Source: Roseibium sp. MMSF_3412
Lineage (GTDB): Bacteria; Pseudomonadota; Alphaproteobacteria; Rhizobiales; Stappiaceae
NCBI RefSeq assembly: GCF_030733265.1
Contig: NZ_JASHJI010000021.1
Coordinates: 1 to 64,000, forward strand
Direction: 5' to 3'
Length of the DNA: 64,000 nt
The notes below the pieces were generated by a model. That model saw nothing but the letters and a program-made list of their open reading frames with translations, searched no databases and was not told the origin of the DNA. Within the stretch, counting starts at the first letter, position 1. Each line of letters begins with the position of its first letter. Both the position numbers and the translations under genes were made by a program. Positions 25,611 to 33,385 of the stretch are shown here, piece by piece.

Positions 25611-26636
25611 CTATGCGCCCCATGTGTCGCTCAGCCTGTAGCCTTCCGGCCAGGGGTCTGCCGGGTCGAGCATGTGCTGATGAATACCGGTAATCCAGCC
25701 CCGCCCGCTGATCTGCGGCACGATACCGGCCTTTTCTCCAACCGTCGCGGTGCCGAGGATCTTGCCGGTAAATGTCGAGCCGATGATGGAGCGCGCTTCG
25801 AATTCCTGTCCGACGCGCATCTGGCCCCTGGCCGCCATCAGTGCCATGCGCGCGGAGACAGCGGTTCCGCAAGGCGACCGGTCCACCTTGCCGGGCTGGA
25901 TCGCAATGGCGGAGCGTCCGGTGAAGCCCATTTCGGTCGGGCTCAGAGGACCGCAGAACGCACAGAAAGAGATGTGGTTCCAGTCCGGATTTTCGGGATG
26001 GGAAAACCCGAGCTGCTCGTTGGCAGCGTTGGTGATGCGCACGCCGAGCCTGGCGATGTCTCCCGCTTCGCTTTCGTTCATGGCAAGGCCGAGTGCTGCC
26101 GCGTCGACGACCACAAAACTGTCACCGCCGAAAGCCGTATCAACCGTCAGGGTCCCGATGCCTTCGACCTCAAGGGCGACATCCATCTTGTCCGCAAAGC
26201 TTGCGACATTCCGGACGTGGATCCTTTCCGCCTTGCCATCGCGGCAATCGGCGGTCAGGCGCACCAGCCCGCCGGGGGCCTCGAGGACCAGTTCCGTGAC
26301 GGGCTCGGTCATGGGCAGAACGCCGCTGTCCAGGAGCACGGTTGCAACGCAGATCGAATTCGATCCGGACATGGGCGGGGTGTCTTCCGGCTCCATGATG
26401 ATGAAGGCCGCATCTGCGTCCGGATGTTTCGGCGGCACAAGCAGATTGACGTGCCGGAACACGCCGCCACGCGGCTCGTTGAGCATGAAGCGCCGCAAGG
26501 TCTGGTCGCTTGCAACGAAGCTGCGTTGCTCCCAGATCGTTGCGCCCGGAGGCGGTGCGACCCCGCCGACGATGACATCGCCGACCTCTCCCTCCGCATG
26601 GCAGGAGATTACGTGAATTGTCTTGCTGCTGCGCAT
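25611..26636 (-). CDS. Proline racemase-family protein, Ser/Cys type (3-hydroxyproline dehydratase or epimerase)
   Basis: The 341-residue protein has the proline racemase fold but replaces the first catalytic Cys by Ser90 (MSGSNSICVA) while keeping Cys256 (DRSPCGTAVSARM). In this superfamily Cys/Cys enzymes are racemases or epimerases, Thr/Cys are trans-3-hydroxy-L-proline dehydratases, and Ser/Cys members have been linked to epimerase and dehydratase activity. The neighbouring gene already supplies a Cys/Cys epimerase, so I favour trans-3-hydroxyproline dehydration to pyrroline-2-carboxylate. The start at 26636 has a GAGG site and lies 10 bp after the enolase-family gene; a longer frame would overlap it. 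Confidence 0.82.
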   Translation of the reverse strand: MRSSKTIHVISCHAEGEVGDVIVGGVAPPPGATIWEQRSFVASDQTLRRFMLNEPRGGVFRHVNLLVPPKHPDADAAFIIMEPEDTPPMSGSNSICVATVLLDSGVLPMTEPVTELVLEAPGGLVRLTADCRDGKAERIHVRNVASFADKMDVALEVEGIGTLTVDTAFGGDSFVVVDAAALGLAMNESEAGDIARLGVRITNAANEQLGFSHPENPDWNHISFCAFCGPLSPTEMGFTGRSAIAIQPGKVDRSPCGTAVSARMALMAARGQMRVGQEFEARSIIGSTFTGKILGTATVGEKAGIVPQISGRGWITGIHQHMLDPADPWPEGYRLSDTWGA

Positions 26637-26646
26637 GTTGATTGCC

Positions 26647-27750
26647 TCATGAATAGCGGGCGACGGGTTCACCAAGCGCCTCGAAAATCGGTGTGACGCC
26701 AAGGCCGGGACGATCGGCCGCCGTCATACGGCCGTTCACGCGCTTCGGAGCGCCCTCGGCGATGTCCACGGTGCCGTAGCTGTTGAAGTCCGTCGCCGAG
26801 AAAGTGAATTCCGCCGGTGTCGACCTTGCCAGATGCGCGATGGCCGCCGTTGTGATATCGCCGCCCCAGGTATCCTCGATGGTCATCGGTATGCCGTGCG
26901 CAACGCACAGGTCGCGCATCAGCTTGGCCCGGGTCAGCCCACCAACCTTGGATATCTTAAGATTGATGCAGTCCATGGCATCCTCCGCAAGGCTGCGCAC
27001 GAGGATGTTCGGGCCGTCGATGACCTCATCGAGCACAAAGGGAAGTCCGGTCCGCCTGCGGATCGAGAGACACTCTTCGTAGGTCATGCAGGGCTGTTCG
27101 ATGTAAACGTCGAGCGAGGCAACCGCACCGACCACCCGGGCCGCCTCGTGTCGGGTCCAGCCGGTATTGGCGTCTGCGACAAGCAGGTCCGAGGGTTTCA
27201 GAACATCACGCGTTGCCTGGATGCGCGCGATGTCCTCATTGGCGTCGCCGCCGACCTTCAACTGAAACTTGGTGTAACCCTCCGCAGCGTAACCTTCGAT
27301 TTTCCGCGCCATGACATCGGGCGCTTCCTGGCTGATGGCACGGTAGAGCACGACATCGTCCTGCGCCGATCCGCCAAGGAGCGCATAGACCGGCTGGTTT
27401 GTCGCCTTTCCAAGAAGATCCCAACAGGCGATATCAACCGGTGCCTTGGCATAGGGATGTCCACGCAGGGCGGCATCCATGGTGCGATTGATCTCACCGA
27501 TGTTGAGCGGGTCCTGGCCGATGAGCCGGGGCGCAAGCTCGTCAAGGCCCGCCCTTACACCGCGCGCGAAACTCGGCAGATAGGCTGACCCGAGCGGACA
27601 GCATTCGGCATAGCCTTTCAGGCCCTCGTCGGTCACGATTTCAACGACCGTGCTGTCGAACACCTCGACAAAGTTCCCGTTCGACCAGCTGTATCGCCCT
27701 TCCTTCAGCGGCAGATCGACCTGGAAGACATTGATCGCAGAGATTTTCAT
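26647..27750 (-). CDS. Enolase-superfamily cis-3-hydroxy-L-proline dehydratase (or hydroxyproline-betaine epimerase)
   Basis: The 367-residue MR/MLE-type enzyme has a capping domain and a barrel. The acid/base pair is Lys165 (KFQLKVG) and Lys265 (NLKISKVGG), and metal ligands are Asp193 (VADANTGW), Glu218 (IEQP) and Asp241 (LDEV). Two Lys on opposite faces fit the subgroup containing hydroxyproline-betaine 2-epimerase (HpbD) and the cis-3-hydroxy-L-proline dehydratase described from Labrenzia aggregata. The neighbours are free-hydroxyproline enzymes, with no betaine demethylase in sight, so the dehydratase is the better guess. It follows the oxidase gene by 10 bp. Confidence 0.78.
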   Translation of the reverse strand: MKISAINVFQVDLPLKEGRYSWSNGNFVEVFDSTVVEIVTDEGLKGYAECCPLGSAYLPSFARGVRAGLDELAPRLIGQDPLNIGEINRTMDAALRGHPYAKAPVDIACWDLLGKATNQPVYALLGGSAQDDVVLYRAISQEAPDVMARKIEGYAAEGYTKFQLKVGGDANEDIARIQATRDVLKPSDLLVADANTGWTRHEAARVVGAVASLDVYIEQPCMTYEECLSIRRRTGLPFVLDEVIDGPNILVRSLAEDAMDCINLKISKVGGLTRAKLMRDLCVAHGIPMTIEDTWGGDITTAAIAHLARSTPAEFTFSATDFNSYGTVDIAEGAPKRVNGRMTAADRPGLGVTPIFEALGEPVARYS

Positions 27751-27760
27751 CGGTCTCTCC

Positions 27761-29008
27761 TCAAAATCGGCATGTGGAAAACGGTGTCAGATCGATAGGC
27801 GGAACCGTGTCCTCGACGAGGTGTGTCACCAGTTCAGCCGTCCCGGCTGATTGTGTCAGACCCAGGTGGCCATGTCCGAATGCATAGATGACACGGCGGT
27901 CCCTTGGCGAGCGGTCGATGACGGGAAGACTGTCCGGCAAGGACGGACGAAAACCCATCCATTGCCGCCCGCCGTCGCATTTCAACGCGGGAAGAAACTG
28001 CTTGGCTTTGCCCAGCAGCGTCCGCGCGCGCCGGTAATCCGGCGGCAGCGACAAGCCACCAAGCTCGACGGCACCGCCAACCCTGATGTCATCACCGATG
28101 CGGGTGACCACGAAGCCATGCCCGGGGAAGGTCAGGTGAGTTTTCAGATCAAAAGCCCCCGCGCCAAGCGTCGTGTTGTAACCCCGTTCTGTTTCCAGCG
28201 GAAAACGGTCACCGATTGTCGCGGCAAGCCTGTGGGACCAGGCACCGGCGCAAATGATGATCTGACCGGCGCATATCTCGACCTTCGAGCCTGACAAACC
28301 GGCAGAAGTTTCGCTCAAGCTGAGCGAATCGACCTCAGCACTTTCAATTCTGCCCCCGCGCGACAGGAATGTTTCCGTCAGGGTCTTGAGCCAAAGCGCC
28401 GGATCACAGGCATTGATCCAGTCCGGGGTGAAACCGGCATGGGTGAAGCGCGCGTCGATACCCGGCTGGAATGCGGCAATCGCCTCCGGCGTTTCCAACA
28501 GTTCGAAGTCTATGCCGTGTGCCCGGCGAAGGTCCCAGGAAGACAGGCTGGCCCGGTATTCACGCTCGCCTTCATAGAGTTGAAGCTGGCCTTCCCGGCG
28601 GAAAAGGTGCTCCGTTGCCGTTTCCCGGATGAGCTCTTCCAGCGCCTTTCGTGCCATTTGCATCAGATCCGCCTGGGCCTTTACCGAGCTCCGGTACCGG
28701 TCCGGCCGGCTTGCGCGCCAGAAACGGAGCAGCCAGGGCACCATGTTCAAGGCGTATCGAGGCGGGACAGACAGGGGTCCGAGCGGGTCCAGCAGCCACT
28801 TGGGTGCCTTCTTCATGATGCCGGGCGTGGCCAGTGGCTCGATATCGGCAAAGGCAAAGGCACCGGCGTTCATTTCCGACGTTCTCGGCGTGCCGTCATC
28901 GCGGTCGAGCACAAGCACCGAGCGCCCGGTCGTCTGCAGCCGGAGTGCGGCCGTGATCCCGATAATCCCGGCCCCCACGACAACAATGTCCTCTTTCTTC
29001 TCTTTCAT
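27761..29008 (-). CDS. FAD-dependent D-amino acid oxidase, probable cis-4-hydroxy-D-proline oxidase
   Basis: The 415-residue DAO-family flavoprotein begins with a dinucleotide-binding VVVGAGIIGITAALRL after a short charged leader. It ends with the family's second FAD segment (GFRPSLPDSLPVI, then IYAFGHGHLGLTQS). In the trans-4-hydroxyproline pathway this enzyme turns cis-4-hydroxy-D-proline into pyrroline-4-hydroxy-2-carboxylate. The gene lies between the 4Hyp epimerase and 3Hyp dehydratase genes. The ATG at 29008 is preferred to an upstream GTG at 29020 because GGAAG precedes it. Confidence 0.85.
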   Translation of the reverse strand: MKEKKEDIVVVGAGIIGITAALRLQTTGRSVLVLDRDDGTPRTSEMNAGAFAFADIEPLATPGIMKKAPKWLLDPLGPLSVPPRYALNMVPWLLRFWRASRPDRYRSSVKAQADLMQMARKALEELIRETATEHLFRREGQLQLYEGEREYRASLSSWDLRRAHGIDFELLETPEAIAAFQPGIDARFTHAGFTPDWINACDPALWLKTLTETFLSRGGRIESAEVDSLSLSETSAGLSGSKVEICAGQIIICAGAWSHRLAATIGDRFPLETERGYNTTLGAGAFDLKTHLTFPGHGFVVTRIGDDIRVGGAVELGGLSLPPDYRRARTLLGKAKQFLPALKCDGGRQWMGFRPSLPDSLPVIDRSPRDRRVIYAFGHGHLGLTQSAGTAELVTHLVEDTVPPIDLTPFSTCRF

Positions 29009-29047
29009 CCGCGCTTCCACGACACGCTCAATGCAACAGCTCAGAAC

Positions 29048-29980
29048 CTAAAAGCGAATTCCGCTGCGATAGGGATCTGCCGGATCGAACCTGAGCGCGG
29101 CATCCGAGGTGACAAACGCCTGTCCGGTGATCGTCGGGACGACGCCTGAGCCGGTACCGTTCCGGTAACTGGCTGTGTAGGTGCTGCCGATGATACTTTC
29201 CTGAACCCAGTCCTGCCCCGGCGCGAGCAGCCCGTCTTCGGCAAGGCAGGCCAGCTTTGCCGAACATCCGGTGCCGCAAGGCGACCGGTCATAGGCTCCG
29301 CCCGGGCACAGGACAAAGTTGCGGCTGTCTGCATCCGGGTTCACCGGGGGTCCGAAAACCTCAATGTGATCGATCCAGGCACCGTCTTTGCCCGTGACCC
29401 CGTTCTTTTCCAGAGTTTCACGGATCTTCAGGGTCAGATCGGTGAGCGGCCGGATATTCTGCGGGACGAGGGCGACCGGGCTTTCCCTGACAAGAAAAAA
29501 CCAGTTGCCGCCCCAAGCGACATCGCCCGTGACCGGGCCAATGCCGTCAACATCGACGGTGACATCCTTCAGGTGGCGATAGCTTTCGACATTGGTGACG
29601 GAAACCGTGTTGGCATCATGGAGCAGGAGTTCAACCACCCCGACGGGGGTTTCAATGCTGTGCCGGCCGGGTCCGACACGGTCCAGATAGGCAAGGGTCG
29701 CACCGAGACCGATAGAGGCGTGGCCGCACATGCCCAGATTCTGAAGGTTGTTGAAAAAGATAACCGACGCGGCGCAATCGCTCCGGGTCGGCGGCAGCAG
29801 GAACGCGCCGATAATGGCGTCGTGACCGCGCGGTTCAAGAACAACAGAGGCGCAGAAATCCAGGTGATCTGCCTCAAGGCGCGCGGCTCGTTCCGCAAGC
29901 GGTCCCGGTCCGAGATCCGGGCCGCCTTCGATCACGACCCGGGTCGGTTCTCCCGCCGTGTGACTGTCGATCACGCGCAT
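29048..29980 (-). CDS. 4-hydroxyproline 2-epimerase (proline racemase family, Cys/Cys)
   Basis: The 310-residue protein keeps both catalytic cysteines: Cys85 in MCGHASIG and Cys235 in DRSPCGTG. It converts trans-4-hydroxy-L-proline to cis-4-hydroxy-D-proline for the oxidase encoded next. Proline racemase proper has the same pair, but the MCGHASIG context and the linked oxidase and deaminase genes favour the epimerase. Its start overlaps the upstream deaminase gene by 10 bp. Confidence 0.88.
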   Translation of the reverse strand: MRVIDSHTAGEPTRVVIEGGPDLGPGPLAERAARLEADHLDFCASVVLEPRGHDAIIGAFLLPPTRSDCAASVIFFNNLQNLGMCGHASIGLGATLAYLDRVGPGRHSIETPVGVVELLLHDANTVSVTNVESYRHLKDVTVDVDGIGPVTGDVAWGGNWFFLVRESPVALVPQNIRPLTDLTLKIRETLEKNGVTGKDGAWIDHIEVFGPPVNPDADSRNFVLCPGGAYDRSPCGTGCSAKLACLAEDGLLAPGQDWVQESIIGSTYTASYRNGTGSGVVPTITGQAFVTSDAALRFDPADPYRSGIRF

Positions 29981-30930
29981 TCGGCGGTCACTCCTCCTTG
30001 CCGTGACCAGTCGGCATACCAGGCCTTGAAGAGCGCGTATTGCGCCTCCGCATAGTTGCGCTGCGCATCGGACAACGCGTCGGTCTCGTTGAAATGCAGC
30101 CGGTAGGCGTCTTCGCCATTCAGAACCATCAGGTGCTTGTAGTAAAGGACAAGGTCAGGGCCCTCGTCGAAGCTGGACAGGACCGCCATGGCGTCTTCCA
30201 GTTCCTGGGCGCGTTGGCGCGCCTCGACATGCCCTTCGGCCGCTTTCCGGCACAGCCGCGCCAGATGCAGAACTTCTTTCGGGATTGCATTGCCGATGCC
30301 GGTGATTGCACCGGTTGCACCGCAGTTGACATAGCCGTGCAGGACCGCCGTATCGACGCCGACCATCAGGGTGACGTCCTTATCCTGGGAGGTGATGTTC
30401 TCGGCGGCATAGCGCAGATCTTCCTTGCCGCCGAATTCCTTGAAACCAACGAGATTCGGAAACGCCTTGCGCAGTTCGAAGAAGAGATCGGCACGCGTTG
30501 CAAAGCCGTAATAGGGGCTATTGTAGATCACGGCGGGCAACGAACGGGCGGCAGAGAGGATCGCGCCGAAATGACTGCGCTGCGCGGCCGCCGAACTGCC
30601 GCGCGACAGCACCCGCGGGATGACCATCAGGCCATGCGCCCCGACTTCCGCACCGTGCCGCGCATGCGCGACGGCCGACGCCGTGTTGATTGCGCCCGTG
30701 CCAACGACAACGGGCACACCCGCACGCACGAGGCGTTCGACGCCTTCCATGCGTTGCGCATCGGTGAGCAGCGGCCAGTCCCCCATCGAACCGCAATAGA
30801 CAACCGCCGACATGCCTGCCGCGATCAGTTCCTGACCCTTGGCAACGAGCGCATCGTAGTCCGGTGTGCGATCCGGCAGGCAAGGGGTCATGAGGGCCGG
30901 CATCAATCCGGAAAAGACGTTCGTGGTCAT
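29971..30930 (-). CDS. DHDPS/NAL-family lyase, probable pyrroline-4-hydroxy-2-carboxylate deaminase
   Basis: The 319-residue class I aldolase-fold protein has the Schiff-base Lys in VGFKEFGG, the Tyr in IYNSPYYGF and a YCGSMGDWPLLT loop where DHDPS has a GTTGE-type motif. That loop change fits the hydroxyproline-pathway deaminase, which makes alpha-ketoglutarate semialdehyde and ammonia, rather than lysine biosynthesis. It is the first gene of the leftward operon of five, divergent from the GntR regulator. The following step, a semialdehyde dehydrogenase, is not adjacent. Confidence 0.85.
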   Translation of the reverse strand: MTTNVFSGLMPALMTPCLPDRTPDYDALVAKGQELIAAGMSAVVYCGSMGDWPLLTDAQRMEGVERLVRAGVPVVVGTGAINTASAVAHARHGAEVGAHGLMVIPRVLSRGSSAAAQRSHFGAILSAARSLPAVIYNSPYYGFATRADLFFELRKAFPNLVGFKEFGGKEDLRYAAENITSQDKDVTLMVGVDTAVLHGYVNCGATGAITGIGNAIPKEVLHLARLCRKAAEGHVEARQRAQELEDAMAVLSSFDEGPDLVLYYKHLMVLNGEDAYRLHFNETDALSDAQRNYAEAQYALFKAWYADWSRQGGVTAECA

Positions 30931-31201
30931 CGATCACTCCTTGCAACTGATCTTGCGCTTTCAATCCGCATCCGCCGCGACGGCGCGGTTCATCCAACAT
31001 TCCAGGCCTTCGGGGCACCAGGCCCCCGCGACCGTTGCCGGGAAGCGCTGCTGCCACGCGTGGCACGGCTTGCCTGGTTTCACCTGCACTCGCGCCCTGC
31101 CCGGCGGCGTGCCCCCCGGACCTGACAGCCTGAAGCGATTTGCGGCACCGATCGACAGCCGCTTCCGCCGGAAAGGCTGATGTCAGGGATTGATAAATCA
31201 G
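30931..31201. other. Divergent intergenic region upstream of the hydroxyproline operon
   Basis: Together with 31202-31303 this makes a 373-bp gap between the deaminase gene and the GntR gene. I see no supported gene here. The GC-rich part (30960-31160) resembles coding DNA in composition, but no frame has a convincing start and family match. The AT-rich end (31180-31240) holds the operator. Confidence 0.5.
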
Positions 31202-31213
31202 ATTGGATCCAAT
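31202..31213. promoter_or_regulatory. Putative GntR operator ATTGGATCCAAT
   Basis: A perfect 12-bp palindrome lies in the AT-rich stretch between the divergent hydroxyproline operon and its GntR gene. TTGGATCCAA has the length and symmetry of FCD-type GntR operators (compare TTGTATACAA). The AT-rich flank TATTCAATATGAAATATCC could hold core promoter elements. Assignment to the adjacent regulator is inference. Confidence 0.5.
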
Positions 31214-31303
31214 ATTCAATATGAAATATCCAAAAAATGACATGGCCTGCTGAACGCGAGTTCCGTGCAACCAATGAGGAAATGGTTCTTGAAACTGACA
31301 TCG

Positions 31304-31948
31304 ATGGATATTTCCGCGACAGCCTCCGCCTCATCGATCGTCTTCGAGGCCCTGCGCAAGGCGATTATTCAGGGTGAACTTGAAGAAGGCGAACCGTTGC
31401 GCCAGGACGAAATCGCCCGGCTCTTCAACACAAGCCGCATACCGGTCCGCGAGGCGATATCCCGGCTGGAAGAACAGGGGCTCGTCAAGACAAGGCGCTA
31501 CAAGGGTGCCGTGGTGACCGAACTCTCCCCCCGTGAGACCGAGGAAATCTTCAATCTACGGGCGCTCCTGGAACCGGAGATCATCCGGAATGCCGTTCCG
31601 CGAATGACACCGGATCTGCTTTCGGACGCGCGCGAGAAATGTGCGGCTTTTTCAGCATCGCAAGACCCGATGGCGTGGGGTGACCTCAACCGGGATTTTC
31701 ATGAAACACTCTACAGCGCGAGCGATCTGACATTTTTCAAGGAGATTGCGCGCAACGCAATCGACCGGGTCGAACGCCAGATCCGTGCCCAACTGGTCAT
31801 GTCGAACGGCATGGAACGCGCCGGCATGGAGCATGACCAGATCATCGATGCCTGCGCGGCGGGAGACGCCGGCAAGGCGGCCGATCTGACACGCCGCCAC
31901 ATCGACGGCGCCAAGGCATCGCTTCTGAAACACCTGACCAAGGTCTGA
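31304..31948 (+). CDS. GntR/FCD-subfamily regulator of the hydroxyproline operon
   Basis: The 214-residue protein has a winged helix (IVFEALRKAIIQGELEEG, RQDEIARLFNTSRIPVREA, ISRLEEQGLVKTRRYKGAVV) and an FCD ligand domain with metal-binding His and Asp (DLNRDFHETLY, HIDGAK). Such proteins often sense the substrate of the divergent operon, here hydroxyproline or a pyrroline derivative. Start choice is open: ATG 31304 gives a normal N-terminus, while ATG 31274 or GTG 31265 would extend it by 10-13 residues. None has a strong ribosome site. Confidence 0.85.
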   Translation: MDISATASASSIVFEALRKAIIQGELEEGEPLRQDEIARLFNTSRIPVREAISRLEEQGLVKTRRYKGAVVTELSPRETEEIFNLRALLEPEIIRNAVPRMTPDLLSDAREKCAAFSASQDPMAWGDLNRDFHETLYSASDLTFFKEIARNAIDRVERQIRAQLVMSNGMERAGMEHDQIIDACAAGDAGKAADLTRRHIDGAKASLLKHLTKV

Positions 31949-31969
31949 CCATCCGGTTTCGGCGAAGGC

Positions 31970-32013
31970 TTGACGGATACCATTGACTGTTATTATATAG
32001 CCATATGGCTATA
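31970..32013 (+). promoter_or_regulatory. Core promoter with 18-bp operator over the arsR start codon
   Basis: TTGACG (31970-31975), a 17-bp spacer and TTATAT (31993-31998) form a good sigma70-type promoter whose start point would fall at the ATG at 32005. A perfect palindrome TATAGCCATATGGCTATA (31996-32013) covers the -10 element and the start codon. This fits a leaderless, self-repressed ArsR gene. Confidence 0.68.
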
Positions 32014-32355
32014 CATTATCAAAACGAGATGGATCGCGCCTTTCATGCGCTCGGGGACGGCACACGGCGCGAGATCATATCCATGCTCGCAAGAAGCGGG
32101 GCACAATCCGCGAACCAGTTGCGCGCACCCTTCAACGTGGCCCAACCGACGATCTCCAAACATCTGAAAGTGCTCGAAACCGCCGGTCTTGTTCGCCGCG
32201 AAGTCGCCGGACGGGTGCATCTGTTCCATCTGGAAACCGCGCCGTTGCAACAGGCCGAAGACTGGATTGCAAGCCATCGCAGCTTCTGGGAAGGAACGCT
32301 TCGCCGCCTCGATCAGTTTGTCGGCGCGATGGACCCGGAGGACGGCACATCATGA
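32005..32355 (+). CDS. ArsR-family repressor
   Basis: The 116-residue winged-helix protein (FHALGDGTRREIISMLARSG, FNVAQPTISKHLKVLETAGLVRRE) lacks the CxC or metal-binding Cys patterns of ArsR/SmtB metal sensors and contains no Cys. It belongs to the group linked with AHSA1/SRPBCC and RibD-domain partners. The start at 32005 lies inside a palindromic operator; a second ATG at 32029 gives the more usual family N-terminus and could be the start if the transcript has a leader. The stop overlaps the next gene (ATGA). Confidence 0.87.
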   Translation: MAIHYQNEMDRAFHALGDGTRREIISMLARSGAQSANQLRAPFNVAQPTISKHLKVLETAGLVRREVAGRVHLFHLETAPLQQAEDWIASHRSFWEGTLRRLDQFVGAMDPEDGTS

Positions 32356-32810
32356 CCGGGACGCCCGTTCCCCTGATCGTCCGCAGAACCATCAGGGCGC
32401 CGCGCGCAAAAGTCTTCAGCGCTTTCCGCGATGCGGACACACTCACGCAATGGTTTACACCCGACCCGGGCATCACGGTGGAAGCGCTGGAGTTCGTTTT
32501 TGAACAGAATGGCCGCTTTCACTTGCGTTACCTGATGCCCGACGGCCGGACACCCCGTGTTGCGGGGGTCTTTCAGGATATCGAGCCATCCCGGTTCATC
32601 AAAATGACCTGGGAATGGCAGGCGCCCGATCCACTGGAGAATATACCCATGTCGGTCAGTTTCCGGTTGCTGGACGTAGCGGACGGCACCGAGGTCGTCG
32701 TCATTCACGAGGGCATTCCGTCCGACCAGGCCTGCACCATCCACGCCGAAGGCTGGGAAGCAACGCTCAGAATCCTGCAAACCTTTCTCGCACGGGAGAC
32801 CCGGTCATGA
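32352..32810 (+). CDS. SRPBCC/AHSA1-domain protein
   Basis: The 152-residue protein is a single START-like hydrophobic-pocket domain: RRTIRAPRAKVFSAFRDADTLTQWF at the N-terminus, GVFQDIEPSRFIKMTWEW in the middle and HAEGWEATLRIL in the C-terminal helix. Such proteins are routinely encoded after this ArsR type; their ligand is unknown. It is coupled to both neighbours by 4-bp ATGA overlaps. Confidence 0.88.
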   Translation: MTGTPVPLIVRRTIRAPRAKVFSAFRDADTLTQWFTPDPGITVEALEFVFEQNGRFHLRYLMPDGRTPRVAGVFQDIEPSRFIKMTWEWQAPDPLENIPMSVSFRLLDVADGTEVVVIHEGIPSDQACTIHAEGWEATLRILQTFLARETRS

Positions 32811-33385
32811 GAGATATCGCCGCCCTGACCTTCGTCACGCTGGACGGCGTGATGCAGGCCCCCAGCATGCCGGACGAAGACCGTAGCGGTGGTTTCGATC
32901 AGGGTGGATGGGCCGCGCCCTACTGGGAGGGCGTGATGGAGCAGGTACAGGTGGAGGCGATGGCCGAGCCGTATGACATGCTTTTCGGCCGCAAGACCTT
33001 CGACCTTTTCGCCGGTCACTGGCCCGACGTGGAAGACAATCCGGTCGCCGGCATGATGAACGCTGCCAGGAAATATGTCGTGACATCTTCCAAACAACCG
33101 CTTGCCTGGAGCAACGCCAGGCCGGTTTCCGGCGACCTGGCAAAAAGCATATCGGAATTGAAATCACGTGCAGGACCGCTTCTTCAGATACACGGAAGCT
33201 GGCAGTTGCTCCAGTTTCTTGTCGGCCAAAAGCTCATCGACGAGTTCCGGCTCTGGACATTCCCGGTCATTGCCGGGTCGGGCAAGCGGCTTTTTGCAGA
33301 CGGCACGGTGCACCAGGATCTGAAACTCACCAAAACGGCCCCCTGTTCCAACGGCGCGATCATGAGCATCTACAGACGCGGCTAG
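32807..33385 (+). CDS. Dihydrofolate reductase-family (RibD C-terminal domain) protein
   Basis: The 192-residue protein has a RibD_C/DHFR-like fold: ALTFVTLDGVMQAP, MLFGRKTFDLFAGHWPD, HGSWQLLQFL and a C-terminal LFADG...LKLTK. It is not a housekeeping FolA. The set ArsR, AHSA1 and this protein is a recurrent three-gene operon of unproven function. It starts at 32807 in a 4-bp overlap, and its stop overlaps the stop of the convergent flavin oxidoreductase gene (33382-33385). Confidence 0.87.
   Translation: MRDIAALTFVTLDGVMQAPSMPDEDRSGGFDQGGWAAPYWEGVMEQVQVEAMAEPYDMLFGRKTFDLFAGHWPDVEDNPVAGMMNAARKYVVTSSKQPLAWSNARPVSGDLAKSISELKSRAGPLLQIHGSWQLLQFLVGQKLIDEFRLWTFPVIAGSGKRLFADGTVHQDLKLTKTAPCSNGAIMSIYRRG

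Noticed and set aside
30518..31270. 250-codon minus-strand frame upstream of the deaminase gene
   Set aside because: Half of it is antisense-phase overlap with the deaminase gene in another frame, and the rest lacks a start signal and family match.
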